DNA of 64,000 nucleotides from Candidatus Obscuribacterales bacterium. Lineage in GTDB: Bacteria > Cyanobacteriota > Vampirovibrionia > Obscuribacterales > Obscuribacteraceae. Made by a program: the position numbers and the translations under genes. The notes beneath the pieces are model-generated. The model was given only the letters and a program-made list of their open reading frames with translations, did not search any database and was not told where the DNA came from. The DNA is taken from positions 62,001 to 126,000 of the forward strand of contig JAIEOQ010000002.1 of the NCBI GenBank assembly GCA_019750335.1. Direction: 5' to 3'. Positions 10,110-20,506 of the stretch are shown here, piece by piece. The first letter of the stretch is position 1. Each line of letters starts with the position of its first letter.

Positions 10110-11168
10110 TTAGTCGCTCATCTCATCGCTTAATGCTTTTTCCGGTACGCTAACCAAAACTTCGGCACGCTTAGCTTGCAGTCCGTTGTGCGGACGAGCC
10201 GTATGGTCATTCAACCAGCTAACAAGCGTAGTTATGGTATCGGCTTTCATATGATTGGTCTCAATCAATATGTGTCCACGCTTATCGAACCATTGCAATT
10301 TTTGATCTTCACTTTTCAGATTAGCCATTAGCTTAGGAACTGCGTCGGCACGTACGCAACGATCACTTTTCCCTTGCATAACCAACACAGGCTTATTCGC
10401 AGCAACATGAGGAACAAACGCCATCGTTCCGTTCACGGCTTTATAACTTCTTAGAAGCTCATAGATGCTCATCGTGCGGCGCACCTGAGAATCACCGAGA
10501 AGTTCCGAGACTACAGCAGGATCTTCGGAAGCATAGCGCTTCATATAAGGTCTCAAGTCCAACTGTCGGCTAAAATTAGCCGGCATCAAACTGATATTCG
10601 CCAAAGTGCTTTTATCCATAAAGGTATTGGCGCGCAACGCCGGTGAACAAAGAACCAAACCGTCTATCAGCTCAGGATGAGAGGAACCGATACGAATAGC
10701 CAGATCCGCACCAAGGCTTTCTCCCACCAAATATAGTGGCAAGTTCGGATTTTGTTTTTTCAATGAATCGACAAGTGTCGTCAAATCATCGGTACTTTTA
10801 GCGTAATTGATTTTTTGTTTGCAATCGGTTTTAGTGCAAAATTCGTGCGGGTAATCTGTGGTCAGACGCCCGTAGCCGCGCATATCGCTTGCATAAACAA
10901 GATAACCCTCGTTAGCCAAGCTGCTGCCTAAACGCTCGAAAGAGAGACCATGCATCACAAGCCCGTGCATGGCAACAACAATGCCCTTTGCTGAGCTTTT
11001 CGGCGCCCAATGATAAATCGGCATCTTAAGTTTGTACTGCAGGTCGGTATGGTGCTTGCAGTTGCCTTCGGCATGTGCCGGCGGCGAAATTTGAACGGAT
11101 GAGAATGTGCAAGCAAGAGCAATTAACGTAGTAAGTAAGAGATTCCTTTGATTCATAACGCCAACCAT
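10110..11168 (-). CDS. Exported alpha/beta hydrolase, monoacylglycerol lipase-like
   Basis: A 352-residue alpha/beta hydrolase of the serine aminopeptidase/Hydrolase_4 (monoglyceride lipase-like) type. A Sec signal peptide covers roughly residues 1-33 (NLLLTTLIALACTFSS, then PPAHAEG). The catalytic triad can be proposed as Ser151 in GESLG, Asp269 in GKSDR and His299 in RGHIL. The oxyanion region is MHGLVMHG at ~67-74. The start at 11168 has AGGGGG directly upstream; a second ATG four codons in is possible but is poorly spaced from that site. Likely periplasmic or surface lipase/esterase; substrate unknown. The gene converges on the carbonic anhydrase gene and diverges from carB. Confidence 0.9.
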   Translation of the reverse strand: MVGVMNQRNLLLTTLIALACTFSSVQISPPAHAEGNCKHHTDLQYKLKMPIYHWAPKSSAKGIVVAMHGLVMHGLSFERLGSSLANEGYLVYASDMRGYGRLTTDYPHEFCTKTDCKQKINYAKSTDDLTTLVDSLKKQNPNLPLYLVGESLGADLAIRIGSSHPELIDGLVLCSPALRANTFMDKSTLANISLMPANFSRQLDLRPYMKRYASEDPAVVSELLGDSQVRRTMSIYELLRSYKAVNGTMAFVPHVAANKPVLVMQGKSDRCVRADAVPKLMANLKSEDQKLQWFDKRGHILIETNHMKADTITTLVSWLNDHTARPHNGLQAKRAEVLVSVPEKALSDEMSD

Positions 11169-11429
11169 TAACCCCCTGGAATGGACGTATCTGTTTCATA
11201 ACTCCGGCAAGCTTTCAGAAAGAACGCTTGACTACCCGCCTGTTCGTAACAGTTTCTTACCAACCTGCCACCATCTTCTAAACCTCGGAAATGAAATGCG
11301 GCCTGCTAAGCGTGTAAACTTATGCAGGAAAGATTGGGGATATGCCCACCAGCATTGATGTAAGCGACAGCCAAAAGTGCCGGCTTCAATGGATTAAAAC
11401 TGAGATTAAAGATTAGAGTTAAGCAAACA

Positions 11430-14400
11430 ATGCCTAAGCGCACAGATATAAAAAAGATTTTGGTACTAGGAGCCGGACCGATAACCATCGGCCAGGCCTG
11501 CGAATTTGATTATTCCGGGACCCAGGCTTGCAAAGCGCTGCGGGACGAAGGATTCGAAGTGGTCCTCATTAATTCGAACCCGGCAACGATCATGACCGAT
11601 CCCCAAGTAGCCGACCGTACTTATTTAGAACCGGTTACCGCCGAATTTTGCCGAGAGGTAATCATCAGGGAAAAGCCTGACGCTCTTTTGCCAACCATGG
11701 GCGGTCAAACAGCTCTTAACGTAGCAGTCGAACTTGCCGAAAGCGGAGTATTAGATCAATTTGGTGTCGAACTTATTGGCGCAAAGCTGGAAGCGATAAA
11801 ACTTGCCGAAGACCGTGAATTATTCAAGCAAAAAATGCTTGAAATCGGACTGGACGTACCAAAATCGGGCATAGTTCGCAAATTCTCTGAGGTACGTGAC
11901 GTAGCCGCCGATATCGGCTTTCCGATTATTATCAGACCAGCCTTCACTCTTGGTGGCACAGGCGGTGGCATAGCCTACAACCAGGAAGAGCTGGATGTCA
12001 TTGCCATGGAAGGTCTGAACGCCAGCCCGGTTCATGAAATATTGCTCGAGCAAAGCGTACTCGGTTGGAAAGAGATCGAGCTGGAAGTCATGCGGGATCG
12101 CCTGGACAACGTCGTAATCATCTGCTCGATTGAGAATTTCGACCCGATGGGCATACATACAGGCGATTCAATTACAGTCGCTCCGGTCCAAACTTTAAGC
12201 GACAAAGAATATCAGTCACTGAGAGACGCCGCTATTAAAATCATTCGCGCCATCGGTGTCGACACAGGCGGTTCAAATACTCAATTTGCCGTTGATCCGC
12301 AAAGCGGCCGAATCACAGTCATTGAAATGAATCCGCGGGTATCGCGCTCTTCGGCTCTAGCAAGCAAAGCCACCGGCTACCCAATTGCCAAAATAGCAGC
12401 CAAGCTGGCAATCGGTTTTACTCTTGACGAGATTCCAAACGACATCACCAAAATTACTCCGGCATCTTTCGAGCCGGTTATTGATTATGTCGTCAGCAAA
12501 ATACCACGCTTTAATTTCGATAAGTTCCGCGGCTCGGACACAACTTTGACTACTCAGATGAAATCGGTAGGCGAAGTAATGGCTATCGGCCGTTCTTTTC
12601 AAGAATCGATTCAAAAAGCTCTCCGCGGTATGGAGCTTGGTTTACCCGGTTTCAGTCCGGTGCCGCAAAGACAAAAAGCGGATCATTCCGAATGGCGCAG
12701 ACGTCTAGCCGTGCCGAGCAATCACCGAATTACGGATATTTTCGGCGCTCTGAACGCCGGTGTTCTAATTGAAGAGATTCATGAGCTCTCAAATATAGAT
12801 CCCTGGTTCTTAGACAATCTGCTTGAGATATGGCAAGAAAGTAAAGCGCTGAGCTCAGCGGTTAACTCCTTAAATGAGCTCGACGAGAAATATTTACGCC
12901 GTCTCAAACGCATGGGCTTTAGCGATAAACAAATTGCTAATTTGATCAGCGATCAAGTAAGGGAAGACGACATCTATAAATTGCGTAAGAAGTTTGGCGT
13001 TGTGCCGGCTTTTAAGACTGTGGATACTTGCGCTGCTGAATTCCAAGCTCACACGCCTTATCTTTATTCAACTTATGAGGACGAATCGGAAGTACCACCT
13101 TCAGACAAAAAGAAAGTCATAGTACTGGGCGGCGGTCCCAACCGAATTGGTCAAGGAATCGAATTCGATTACTGTTGCGTACAAACAACCATGGCCATTC
13201 GCGAATTAGGCTATGAAGCAGTAATGGTCAACTCCAATCCGGAAACGGTATCAACTGATTACGACGTCTCGGACCGGCTTTATTTTGAGCCCCTGACCTT
13301 GGAAGACGTAACCAATATTGCCGAAGCGGAAAAGCCGATGGGCGTTATCGTGCAGTTAGGCGGGCAAACACCATTAAAGCTGGCAAAAGGACTGGAAGCA
13401 CGAGGCATACCGATTCTTGGAACTTCGCCCGAATCAATTGATTTAGCTGAAGATCGAGAACGTTTCGCTAAAGTGTTGCACAAACTTGGCTTAAGACAAC
13501 CAAAAGGCGCCACTGCCACTAAACCAGAGCAAGCGATTAAAGTAGCTCAAGAAATTGGTTACCCGGTTCTGGTGCGCCCGAGTTACGTACTTGGCGGCAG
13601 CGCCATGCGCATTATTTTCACACAAGAAGAGCTGGAGCAATGGCTTGGACAAGGCTTCAATGTACAACCAGGACATCCGGTACTGATTGACGAATTCTTG
13701 GAGAACGCAGTCGAAATAGACGTTGACGCCATTTGCGACGGCAAACAAACGGTTATTTGCGGGATCATGGAACATATCGAACAAGCCGGTATTCACTCAG
13801 GCGACAGCACTTGCGTGCTGCCGACACAGAGCATCCCCTTAAATGTAATTGAAGAGATTCGCACAGCAACAAGAGCTTTAGCTCAAGAGCTTAAAGTAAT
13901 CGGTCTGATGAACATTCAATTCGCTGTTAAAAACGAACTTCTATATGTACTTGAAGTTAATCCACGCGCTAGCCGCACTGTACCTTTCGTTTCCAAAGCT
14001 ACCGGTTTACCCTGGGCCAAGATTGCCGCTAACGTCGTCCTCGGTAAATCGCTTGCTGAGCTAGGTTTAAGCGACAGACTCCTACCGCCGCACATCTCGG
14101 TTAAATCAGTAGTTATTCCTTTCAAGAAATTTCCCGGCTCTGAGATATCTCTGGGACCGGAGATGCGCTCTACAGGCGAAGTGATGGGTATCGCTCAACA
14201 GTTCGGTCTGGCTTTTGCTAAAGCGCAAATAGCCGCCGGTCACGATCTGCCTGTCAAAGGACGCATATTCATCAGCGTTTCCGACGCTTACAAACGTGAT
14301 GTAGTACCGGTGGCCCAAAGCCTTTATCAGCTTGGCTTTGAAATAGTCGCCACGCGCGGAACCGCTTCAACCATAATGGCCGGCGGCATACCGGTAACCA

Positions 14401-14693
14401 TAGTCAACAAAGTCTCAGAAGGTCGCCCTAACCTTGTTGACCGGATCAAAAACGGTGAAATAAATCTGGTGATCAATATTCCGTCCGGACGCTCGGCTCA
14501 TCAAGATGACCAAATAATAAGACGAGCAGCAATTAACTATAACGCTCCGGTTGTCACCACTCTTTCCGGAGCTAAAGCTACGGCAGCAGCAATAGCCGCT
14601 CTGCAGCAAGGCTCACTCGGAGTACAAAGCTTGCAAGAATATCATCAAAAAATTGCTTTCTGGGAAGATAACAAAGCCGGCACAACAAGATGA
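11430..14693 (+). CDS. carB: Carbamoyl-phosphate synthase large subunit
   Basis: CarB makes carbamoyl phosphate from bicarbonate, ammonia delivered by CarA, and two ATP, feeding arginine and pyrimidine synthesis. The 1087-residue length is normal. Both duplicated synthetase halves are intact, each beginning with the nucleotide-fold signature ([19 protein letters not shown] near 12; [17 protein letters not shown] near 567), and each with an ATP-grasp domain. The allosteric MGS-like domain starts near residue 942 ([10 protein letters not shown]). carA is not in this window. The 261 bases upstream, shared with the divergent hydrolase gene, hold no promoter or attenuator I can defend. The Shine-Dalgarno is weak (AGAGTTAAG). 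Confidence 0.97.
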   Translation: MPKRTDIKKILVLGAGPITIGQACEFDYSGTQACKALRDEGFEVVLINSNPATIMTDPQVADRTYLEPVTAEFCREVIIREKPDALLPTMGGQTALNVAVELAESGVLDQFGVELIGAKLEAIKLAEDRELFKQKMLEIGLDVPKSGIVRKFSEVRDVAADIGFPIIIRPAFTLGGTGGGIAYNQEELDVIAMEGLNASPVHEILLEQSVLGWKEIELEVMRDRLDNVVIICSIENFDPMGIHTGDSITVAPVQTLSDKEYQSLRDAAIKIIRAIGVDTGGSNTQFAVDPQSGRITVIEMNPRVSRSSALASKATGYPIAKIAAKLAIGFTLDEIPNDITKITPASFEPVIDYVVSKIPRFNFDKFRGSDTTLTTQMKSVGEVMAIGRSFQESIQKALRGMELGLPGFSPVPQRQKADHSEWRRRLAVPSNHRITDIFGALNAGVLIEEIHELSNIDPWFLDNLLEIWQESKALSSAVNSLNELDEKYLRRLKRMGFSDKQIANLISDQVREDDIYKLRKKFGVVPAFKTVDTCAAEFQAHTPYLYSTYEDESEVPPSDKKKVIVLGGGPNRIGQGIEFDYCCVQTTMAIRELGYEAVMVNSNPETVSTDYDVSDRLYFEPLTLEDVTNIAEAEKPMGVIVQLGGQTPLKLAKGLEARGIPILGTSPESIDLAEDRERFAKVLHKLGLRQPKGATATKPEQAIKVAQEIGYPVLVRPSYVLGGSAMRIIFTQEELEQWLGQGFNVQPGHPVLIDEFLENAVEIDVDAICDGKQTVICGIMEHIEQAGIHSGDSTCVLPTQSIPLNVIEEIRTATRALAQELKVIGLMNIQFAVKNELLYVLEVNPRASRTVPFVSKATGLPWAKIAANVVLGKSLAELGLSDRLLPPHISVKSVVIPFKKFPGSEISLGPEMRSTGEVMGIAQQFGLAFAKAQIAAGHDLPVKGRIFISVSDAYKRDVVPVAQSLYQLGFEIVATRGTASTIMAGGIPVTIVNKVSEGRPNLVDRIKNGEINLVINIPSGRSAHQDDQIIRRAAINYNAPVVTTLSGAKATAAAIAALQQGSLGVQSLQEYHQKIAFWEDNKAGTTR

Positions 14694-14727
14694 TACGGCT
14701 ATTCTTTTTCATTCTTGAGCGCTCGGA

Positions 14728-14733
14728 TATAAT
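14728..14733 (+). promoter_or_regulatory. Probable -10 element for deoC
   Basis: A perfect TATAAT lies about 30 bases before the deoC start. The -35 position (around 14705-14710, TTTTTC) is a poor match, so deoC may have its own weak promoter in addition to read-through from carB. Confidence 0.4.
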
Positions 14734-14763
14734 CATCTGAACGCCCAAAATGAGGATCCAGCC

Positions 14764-15444
14764 GTGAGCATAGAAGTTGCCAAGTATATCGATCATACAA
14801 ACCTGAATCCGGCAGCAACAAGCAAAAATATCGAACGTCTTTGTGATGAAGCTAAAGAGTTCGGTTTCTTTGCCGTTTGCGTCAATCCTTATTTCGTCAA
14901 ACAAGCGGTAAAAGCACTCTCTTCAAGCAATGTCGCTGTCGCTACTGTAATTGGTTTTCCCCTCGGACAAAATCTTACCGACATCAAGATTGCCGAAGCG
15001 CAAAGAGCAATCTCGGAAGGCGCCGAAGAGTTAGATCTGGTGATCAATATTGCCGCTCTGAAAGACGGTCAAATCGACTATGTGCGTGACGAAATCAAAG
15101 CAATCGTTAAAGTAGCCAAAGATCGCCTTGTTAAAGTGATCATCGAGTGCGATCTACTCACCAACGACGAAAAAGTAGCAGCGACAAAAGCAACAGTTGA
15201 AGGTGGCGCCGGTATGGTCAAAACATCCACCGGTTTTGTCAAAGACGGAAAAGGCGCAACAGTAGAAGATATCCGCTTGATGAAAGAAACAATTGGCAGC
15301 GCCAAAGTCGGTATCAAAGCCAGCGCTGGCATCCGTGATTTCAATCAAGCTAAAGCTTTGATTGATGCCGGTGCGACAAGATTAGGCACATCCGCTTCAG
15401 TCGGCATTGTGCAGGGCAGCAAAGTCGTAAACGCTGCTTATTAA
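14764..15444 (+). CDS. deoC: Deoxyribose-phosphate aldolase
   Basis: DeoC splits 2-deoxyribose 5-phosphate into glyceraldehyde 3-phosphate and acetaldehyde during deoxynucleoside salvage. At 226 residues it is a typical short bacterial form. Active-site residues are visible: Asp91 in EELDLVIN, the Schiff-base Lys153 in MVKTSTGF, and Lys185 in GIKASAGIR. The start is GTG at 14764 with GAGG about nine bases upstream. The gene follows carB by 70 bases on the same strand and converges with murT, overlapping it by four bases at the stop codons. Confidence 0.96.
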   Translation: MSIEVAKYIDHTNLNPAATSKNIERLCDEAKEFGFFAVCVNPYFVKQAVKALSSSNVAVATVIGFPLGQNLTDIKIAEAQRAISEGAEELDLVINIAALKDGQIDYVRDEIKAIVKVAKDRLVKVIIECDLLTNDEKVAATKATVEGGAGMVKTSTGFVKDGKGATVEDIRLMKETIGSAKVGIKASAGIRDFNQAKALIDAGATRLGTSASVGIVQGSKVVNAAY

Positions 15445-16823
15445 GTAGCTGAGAGCTTGCAGCCGCGCGCTTTCATAATTTTTTGCAGCTCAAGCAGGCA
15501 AGTGTAAGTAGGCAAAAGCCATAAAGTTTTGCCTGACGGCAGCTCAGCTAGCGCTTTATCTAAAGCGCCGGACAAGTCAGGTTCAACAATAATTTCGCCG
15601 CTCTCAATGCCGGCATATTTCAGCCTGAGAGCCATGTCGTAACAACGCTTGCCGCTAACGATAAAAGGTCCTTTTTTGTCTTTCAGTTGCTCGAATTCGG
15701 CATCCCATAGCCAAGAAACATCTCTGCCATCGGCATAGTTATCATTGATCGCAATGAGCAACTGACCATCTTTGTCAGCAGCAGCCGCCTGCAAAGCCTG
15801 AGATGCACCGGCCGGATTTTTGATTAGCTGAATCAAGAGCGTTTTATCATCAAGATTGATTCGTTCCGAACGACCAAAAAGCGTTGAATAACGGCATAAT
15901 CCTTCTTGCACCGCTTGAGCCGAAATACCGGCAGCATAACAAAGAGCGGCGGCAGCCAAAGCGTTGTAGACATTGAACAAGCCCGGCAGAGGCAGCTCAA
16001 TTTTCAGTTTATGTTCGCCATACTCCAAAAGAAACTCAGATTTTACGGCACCAACATTTACTTGATCGGCGATAATTTGCGGCTCTACTCTGGCCTTACC
16101 ACAAGCCGGGCAAGAATAATGTCCAAGCTGTCCGTAAAAACGCCGCGAATATTCATATTCAACTCCGCAACAAGGTGAATATGAAAGCTCGGATAACTCT
16201 TCTTTTACCGTACTCTCCACTGCAAGCTGGCGGATTCCATAAAACAAGCGCGGACAAGTTGCAACCATTTGTGCCACATTTGGATCATCGGCATTCAAAA
16301 CAGCAGTGGACTTGTTGATTTCAATTCCACTTTGTATGAGCTTAGCCGTTGTATCCAGCTCGCCAAACCGATCTAACTGATCGCGAAATAGATTAGTCAC
16401 CAGAACAATAGAAATTGGTGTTGCTTTTGCTACCAAAGGTAATGCCGCCTCATCAATTTCAAATAAACAATAATCAGCGTCAACTCTGCCGCAAAAGGAC
16501 GCCGCATCGACCAAGCTTGCCGTAATACCGGCAACAAGATTAGCTCCCTGCCGGTTATGCACGACTTTCAAACTTTCAGCTTGCAATATGGAGGCAACTA
16601 AACCGGATGTGGTGCTTTTACCGTTTGTGCCGGTAACGGCGATGACACCACGCTCAGCTTGAGCGGCTAAAGATGACAGCACTTTGGGCGACATTTTTTC
16701 GGCGATCCGTCCGGGCAAATTAGAAGCTAAACCTAAACCGAAAGTTTTAATTGCAAAAGCTGCTGTTTTACCGGCAACAACGGCCAGCATGTCCTTTAGA
16801 GCAACACCGTTCGCCTTAGGCAT
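15441..16823 (-). CDS. murT: MurT-type Mur ligase (lipid II isoglutaminyl synthase subunit)
   Basis: Mur ligase with a C-terminal DUF1727/MurT_C domain. With the glutamine amidotransferase GatD, MurT amidates the D-glutamate of lipid II. The ATP-binding loop GTNGKSTT lies at residues 65-72, and the MurT-typical region with NDNYADGRDVSWLWD is present near residue 345; its Asp contacts the GatD active site in known complexes. The inserted zinc ribbon is unusual: Cys238-x2-Cys241 is normal, but the first pair is adjacent Cys218-Cys219 with Ser at 216, where the usual first Cys would fall. I chose the ATG at 16823, which overlaps the NAD kinase stop (ATGCCTAA). In-frame ATG at 16844 and TTG at 16862 are alternatives. 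No gatD is adjacent or elsewhere in the window. Confidence 0.88.
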   Translation of the reverse strand: MPKANGVALKDMLAVVAGKTAAFAIKTFGLGLASNLPGRIAEKMSPKVLSSLAAQAERGVIAVTGTNGKSTTSGLVASILQAESLKVVHNRQGANLVAGITASLVDAASFCGRVDADYCLFEIDEAALPLVAKATPISIVLVTNLFRDQLDRFGELDTTAKLIQSGIEINKSTAVLNADDPNVAQMVATCPRLFYGIRQLAVESTVKEELSELSYSPCCGVEYEYSRRFYGQLGHYSCPACGKARVEPQIIADQVNVGAVKSEFLLEYGEHKLKIELPLPGLFNVYNALAAAALCYAAGISAQAVQEGLCRYSTLFGRSERINLDDKTLLIQLIKNPAGASQALQAAAADKDGQLLIAINDNYADGRDVSWLWDAEFEQLKDKKGPFIVSGKRCYDMALRLKYAGIESGEIIVEPDLSGALDKALAELPSGKTLWLLPTYTCLLELQKIMKARGCKLSAT

Positions 16824-17718
16824 GGACAAATATTTCGTTGACATTAGGATCGACAAAAGCAATCAAATCATTTTCACTGGCTGAAATCGACAGTTCATCG
16901 CCTAAAGTAAATGGATATTCAATGTGGTTTCCATCTATATATACAGCGCCTGTGCGCATTTGCGAAAGGAGACGGATACTTTGTCCTCTCTTTAAGAGCC
17001 CTTTACTGAATTGGAAAGTCTGACCGGGTCGCTCCCAGGGCTCACGCACAATATATTGAAAGTTGGTTGCCGTAATCGGCAGAATAGCTCCACCGGCTGA
17101 TTTCAAAGCTCCAGTCGATCCCGATGGCGGCCCGACCCAAAGTCCGGAAGAACGTTGTTCGTCTATTTGTCCGTCAATTTCCAAAAGATAACGACTGGTA
17201 CCGGCCGGGTTGGAATGAGCAATCAAAGCTTCGTTCAGCACTAACTCCGGAAGTTTTTTACCGTTAAGAGTGAGCTCCAGACGCAAAAGACGTTGGGCAG
17301 CAAGCTCATCTTTTTCCAACTTGTCCAAAATTGCCACTAGATTGTTTTTATTAGCAATACAAAAATGACCGAAACTGGAAGAAAGAGCTGAATTTATACC
17401 GAGAATCGGTGTCCGCAAAAGTGAATGGGAAGCATCAAGAAAAGTACCGTCGCCACCGACCGAAAATATCAGATCGTATTTCCCTTCTGATTCGTCCAAA
17501 TCGGCACGGGCTACCATTTTGTAATCAACGTTACGCTTTTTCAGTTCGGATTCCAGCAAGGAGAGCGTCTCCATGTGCTGTTCATGAGCAAGAGAGACCT
17601 TTGCTACCGACTGATGCCCGCTTTCAAGCAGCTTGAGAAAACGTTGTTCTTTGAATTCAAAAGCCTGCAACTGCAGAGTTGATTTTTTGAAAACTACAAG
17701 TACGCGGCTAAGCTTCAC
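16816..17718 (-). CDS. nadK: NAD kinase
   Basis: ATP- or polyphosphate-NAD kinase family, making NADP from NAD in the cytoplasm. The 300 residues match the family. GGDGT is at residues 88-92, TPILGIN at 103-109, LNEALI near 161 and the Gly-rich PSGSTGA near 198-204 (family: PTGSTAY). Its last codons overlap the start of murT, so the two are probably translated as a coupled pair; pairing of murT with nadK has no obvious mechanistic reason. The N-terminal ~45 residues are less conserved. It diverges from alaS with a 133-base spacer before the chosen alaS start. Confidence 0.93.
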   Translation of the reverse strand: MKLSRVLVVFKKSTLQLQAFEFKEQRFLKLLESGHQSVAKVSLAHEQHMETLSLLESELKKRNVDYKMVARADLDESEGKYDLIFSVGGDGTFLDASHSLLRTPILGINSALSSSFGHFCIANKNNLVAILDKLEKDELAAQRLLRLELTLNGKKLPELVLNEALIAHSNPAGTSRYLLEIDGQIDEQRSSGLWVGPPSGSTGALKSAGGAILPITATNFQYIVREPWERPGQTFQFSKGLLKRGQSIRLLSQMRTGAVYIDGNHIEYPFTLGDELSISASENDLIAFVDPNVNEIFVHA

Positions 17719-17737
17719 CTAAATCACCAAAGCCTCG

Positions 17738-17766
17738 TTAACGTTGCATAGCTTATCAGATATACT
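17738..17766 (+). promoter_or_regulatory. Candidate sigma-70 promoter for alaS
   Basis: TTAACG at 17738-17743 and TATACT at 17761-17766 are separated by 17 bases and lie 86 bases before the alaS ATG. The placement suggests transcription starts inside the reading frame that extends upstream of the chosen start, which argues against a longer AlaRS. Confidence 0.4.
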
Positions 17767-17851
17767 GCCGCCTTTCCAGTATGGGAGCTACGGCTGCTAT
17801 ACTGGTGCTTCTATGCACTCATGCGCCCTTCACTCATCCAGGAGGCTTTCA

Positions 17852-20506
17852 ATGTCACTTTCGGGGTCGGAAATACGCAGTCGTTTTATTTCCTACTTCA
17901 GGGATAAAAGAGGGCACTTACATCTTCCTAGCGCCAGCTTGATTCCTGACAATCCGACTTTGCTTTTGACATCAGCCGGAATGGTGCCTTTTGTCCCTTA
18001 TTTTCTCGGACAAGCACAACCGCCAAAATCAAGAATCGTCACTTGTCAAAAATCGGCAAGAGCCGGCGGTAAAGATTCAGATATTGAAAACATCGGGCGT
18101 ACGTCTCGCCATCACAGCTTTTTTGAAATGCTCGGTAACTTCAGTTTCGGCGATTATTTCAAAAAAGAGATCATTCCCTGGTCTTTTGAATTTGTGACTA
18201 AAGAGCTTGGGCTCGATGCCGAACGCATTAGCGTCACGATTTTTGAAGGCGACGGTGCCGTCGGCGCCGACGAAGAAGCTTACGAAATCTGGCACAAACA
18301 AGTAGGCATGCCTGCCGAACGGATAACGCGCATGTCCCGGGCCGATAATTTTTGGGGACCTCCCGGTCCGACCGGTCCTTGCGGTCCTTGCTCCGAACTT
18401 TATTACGATCGCGGTCCGGACTTGAAAAACGATCCGGAGGCCGAAGCTCGCGGCGACCGTTTCATTGAAATCTGGAACCTAGTTTTCATGGAGCTGTTCA
18501 AAGACGAAGAAGGCAAATACAGCCCGCTAGCGGCAAAGAACGTTGATACCGGCGCCGGACTGGAGCGCCTAGCTACGGTTCTACAAAAGAAAAATAACTC
18601 TTTTGAAACTGACCTTTTGTTCCCGATTTTAGAAGAAGTCAGCCGTCTTTCCGGTGTCAAATACGGGACTAATCCGGCAAGCGACACTTATTTGAAAATC
18701 ATTACCGACCACGCACGTTGCGTAAGCTTCCTGGTCACAGACGGTGTGCGCTCAAGCAATGTCGGTCGTGGTTACGTATTACGTTTCATCACCAGACGCG
18801 CCGCTCGTTTCGGACGCTTGCTCGGTCTTAACGACCCTTTCATCTACAAACTAGTACCGAAAGTGGTCGAGCTTTACGCTCAAGCTTATCCGGAGCTCTT
18901 ACAGCAAGCCGATCTTACTCAATCTGCCATACGTAGCGAAGAAGATCGTTTCGCTAAAACTATCGACCGCGGTATGGTTTATCTGAACGAACTTCTGGAA
19001 AAGCCAGAGAAACAAGTACCTGGAGCAGAAGCCTTTAACTTACATGCCACTTACGGATTCCCGATTGAACTAACAAGTGAAATCGCTCAGGAAAAAGGCA
19101 AACAAATAGACATGGAAGGTTTCAACAATGCTCGCAAAGAGCACGAAGAAGTCTCTTCCGGCAACAAATTCAATGTCATTCTCACAGGCGATGAAGCTTT
19201 CGGTGACATCCTGAAAAAACATGGTGCCACTAAATTTAGTGGCTACGAAAAAACAGTCGATGAAGCTGAGGTGCTGGCAATCATCAACAAAGGTAAATTA
19301 GCCAATCACGCAGAAGAAGGCGATGAAGTGGAGATTTTGCTTGACCGCACACCTTTTTATGCCGAGTCCGGCGGACAATTGGGCGATCAGGGAACCATCG
19401 AAACCGACGAAGCAAAAGTTTTAGTGCTCGACACTAAAAAGCACGAAGGCTTACATGTACATAAAGTACGTGTTCTTTCCGGCATTCTTGAACCAGGTCA
19501 AAAAGTGCGGGCCCTAGTTGATAAGTTGAGACGCGAAGCTACGGTTTTACATCACAGCACCGCTCATATTTTTCATGCTGCCATTAGAACCGTCCTCGGC
19601 AAACAAGTGGTCCAAGCCGGTTCGCAGGTCGGACCGGAAGCGATGCGTTTCGATTTTACTTTCGAGCGACAAATGAGCCCACAAGAACTAGCTGAAGTTG
19701 AAAACTTGATGAACGAATGGGTTCGTCTCAACTTACCGGTCACCACTCAAGAGATGTCTCTTGACGAAGCGAAGAAAACCGGTGCTATCGCCATGTTCGG
19801 TGAAAAGTACGGAGACATAGTGCGAGTGATCTCCATGGGCGATGTCAGCCTTGAGTTCTGCGGCGGTACTCATGTCAGCTCTACAGGACAAATCGGACCA
19901 ACCAAAATAATTTCGGAAGGCAGCATCTCCTCCGGTGTACGCCGAATCGAAGCACTTTCCGGACAAAAAGCTTGGCAGTATATTAGCGATCATATGAATA
20001 TTTTGGCTGCCGCCAGCGGCAAATTGAAAATCAAGCCAAACGATTTAATCGCTCAAATCGATCGTTTGCAAGATCAAATCAAAGCCAAAGAAAAAGCCGC
20101 TCAATCTATGGAAGAGAAGCTGGCTCTTGCCCAATTACCGGCGTTACTTGCCGGCAAACAACAAGTCGGCGATCTGGAGCTTGTCACAAGCAAAGTCACC
20201 GATGTCGGCGCTGAAGCCTTAAAAGCTTTAGCAGACCATTTGCGAAAACAAAGCGACAACATGGTTGTCGTACTAGGCACAGCCCTTGCTCCCGATAAAG
20301 TGTCGCTGGTTGCCGGAGTTTCAGACAAGCTGACTAAAAACGGCGTTAACGCCGGCAAGCTAATTAAAGAAGTGGCTACTCGTTGTGGCGGCTCCGGCGG
20401 CGGTAAGCCGGAACTTGCTCAAGCCGGAGGCAAAGATCCGTCCAAGTTGGATGAAGCTTTAGCCGCAGTCAAAAATATGCTTGATTCAGCCGGAGCAAGA
20501 GCCTAA
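17852..20506 (+). CDS. alaS: Alanine-tRNA ligase
   Basis: Class II alanyl-tRNA synthetase of 884 residues from this start, the usual length. It has the catalytic core (MSLSGSEIRSRF start, SLIPDNPTLLLTSAGM, GPTGPCGPCSE), the editing domain with the zinc/active-site signatures His568-x3-His572 and Cys670-x3-His674 (FCGGTHV), and a C-terminal DHHA1 domain (CGGSGGGKPELAQAGG). The frame is open for 36 codons upstream to 17744, but that extension is unlike AlaRS. The ATG at 17852 has AGGAGG six bases before it and matches the family N-terminus. Its stop overlaps the RNase H start by one base (TAATG). Confidence 0.97.
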   Translation: MSLSGSEIRSRFISYFRDKRGHLHLPSASLIPDNPTLLLTSAGMVPFVPYFLGQAQPPKSRIVTCQKSARAGGKDSDIENIGRTSRHHSFFEMLGNFSFGDYFKKEIIPWSFEFVTKELGLDAERISVTIFEGDGAVGADEEAYEIWHKQVGMPAERITRMSRADNFWGPPGPTGPCGPCSELYYDRGPDLKNDPEAEARGDRFIEIWNLVFMELFKDEEGKYSPLAAKNVDTGAGLERLATVLQKKNNSFETDLLFPILEEVSRLSGVKYGTNPASDTYLKIITDHARCVSFLVTDGVRSSNVGRGYVLRFITRRAARFGRLLGLNDPFIYKLVPKVVELYAQAYPELLQQADLTQSAIRSEEDRFAKTIDRGMVYLNELLEKPEKQVPGAEAFNLHATYGFPIELTSEIAQEKGKQIDMEGFNNARKEHEEVSSGNKFNVILTGDEAFGDILKKHGATKFSGYEKTVDEAEVLAIINKGKLANHAEEGDEVEILLDRTPFYAESGGQLGDQGTIETDEAKVLVLDTKKHEGLHVHKVRVLSGILEPGQKVRALVDKLRREATVLHHSTAHIFHAAIRTVLGKQVVQAGSQVGPEAMRFDFTFERQMSPQELAEVENLMNEWVRLNLPVTTQEMSLDEAKKTGAIAMFGEKYGDIVRVISMGDVSLEFCGGTHVSSTGQIGPTKIISEGSISSGVRRIEALSGQKAWQYISDHMNILAAASGKLKIKPNDLIAQIDRLQDQIKAKEKAAQSMEEKLALAQLPALLAGKQQVGDLELVTSKVTDVGAEALKALADHLRKQSDNMVVVLGTALAPDKVSLVAGVSDKLTKNGVNAGKLIKEVATRCGGSGGGKPELAQAGGKDPSKLDEALAAVKNMLDSAGARA

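Noticed and set aside
11343..11417. A 24-codon frame with a GGGG upstream, before carB, as a leader peptide
   Set aside because: No attenuator-like hairpins or regulatory codon run (Arg or pyrimidine-related) are seen, and such short frames are common by chance.
15441..16862. TTG at 16862 as the murT start
   Set aside because: It would extend deep into the NAD kinase gene, lacks a ribosome site, and the family N-terminus aligns from the ATG at 16823.
17744..17851. A 36-codon N-terminal extension of alaS starting at 17744
   Set aside because: It resembles no AlaRS N-terminus, contains the candidate -10 element, and the ATG at 17852 has a perfect ribosome site.
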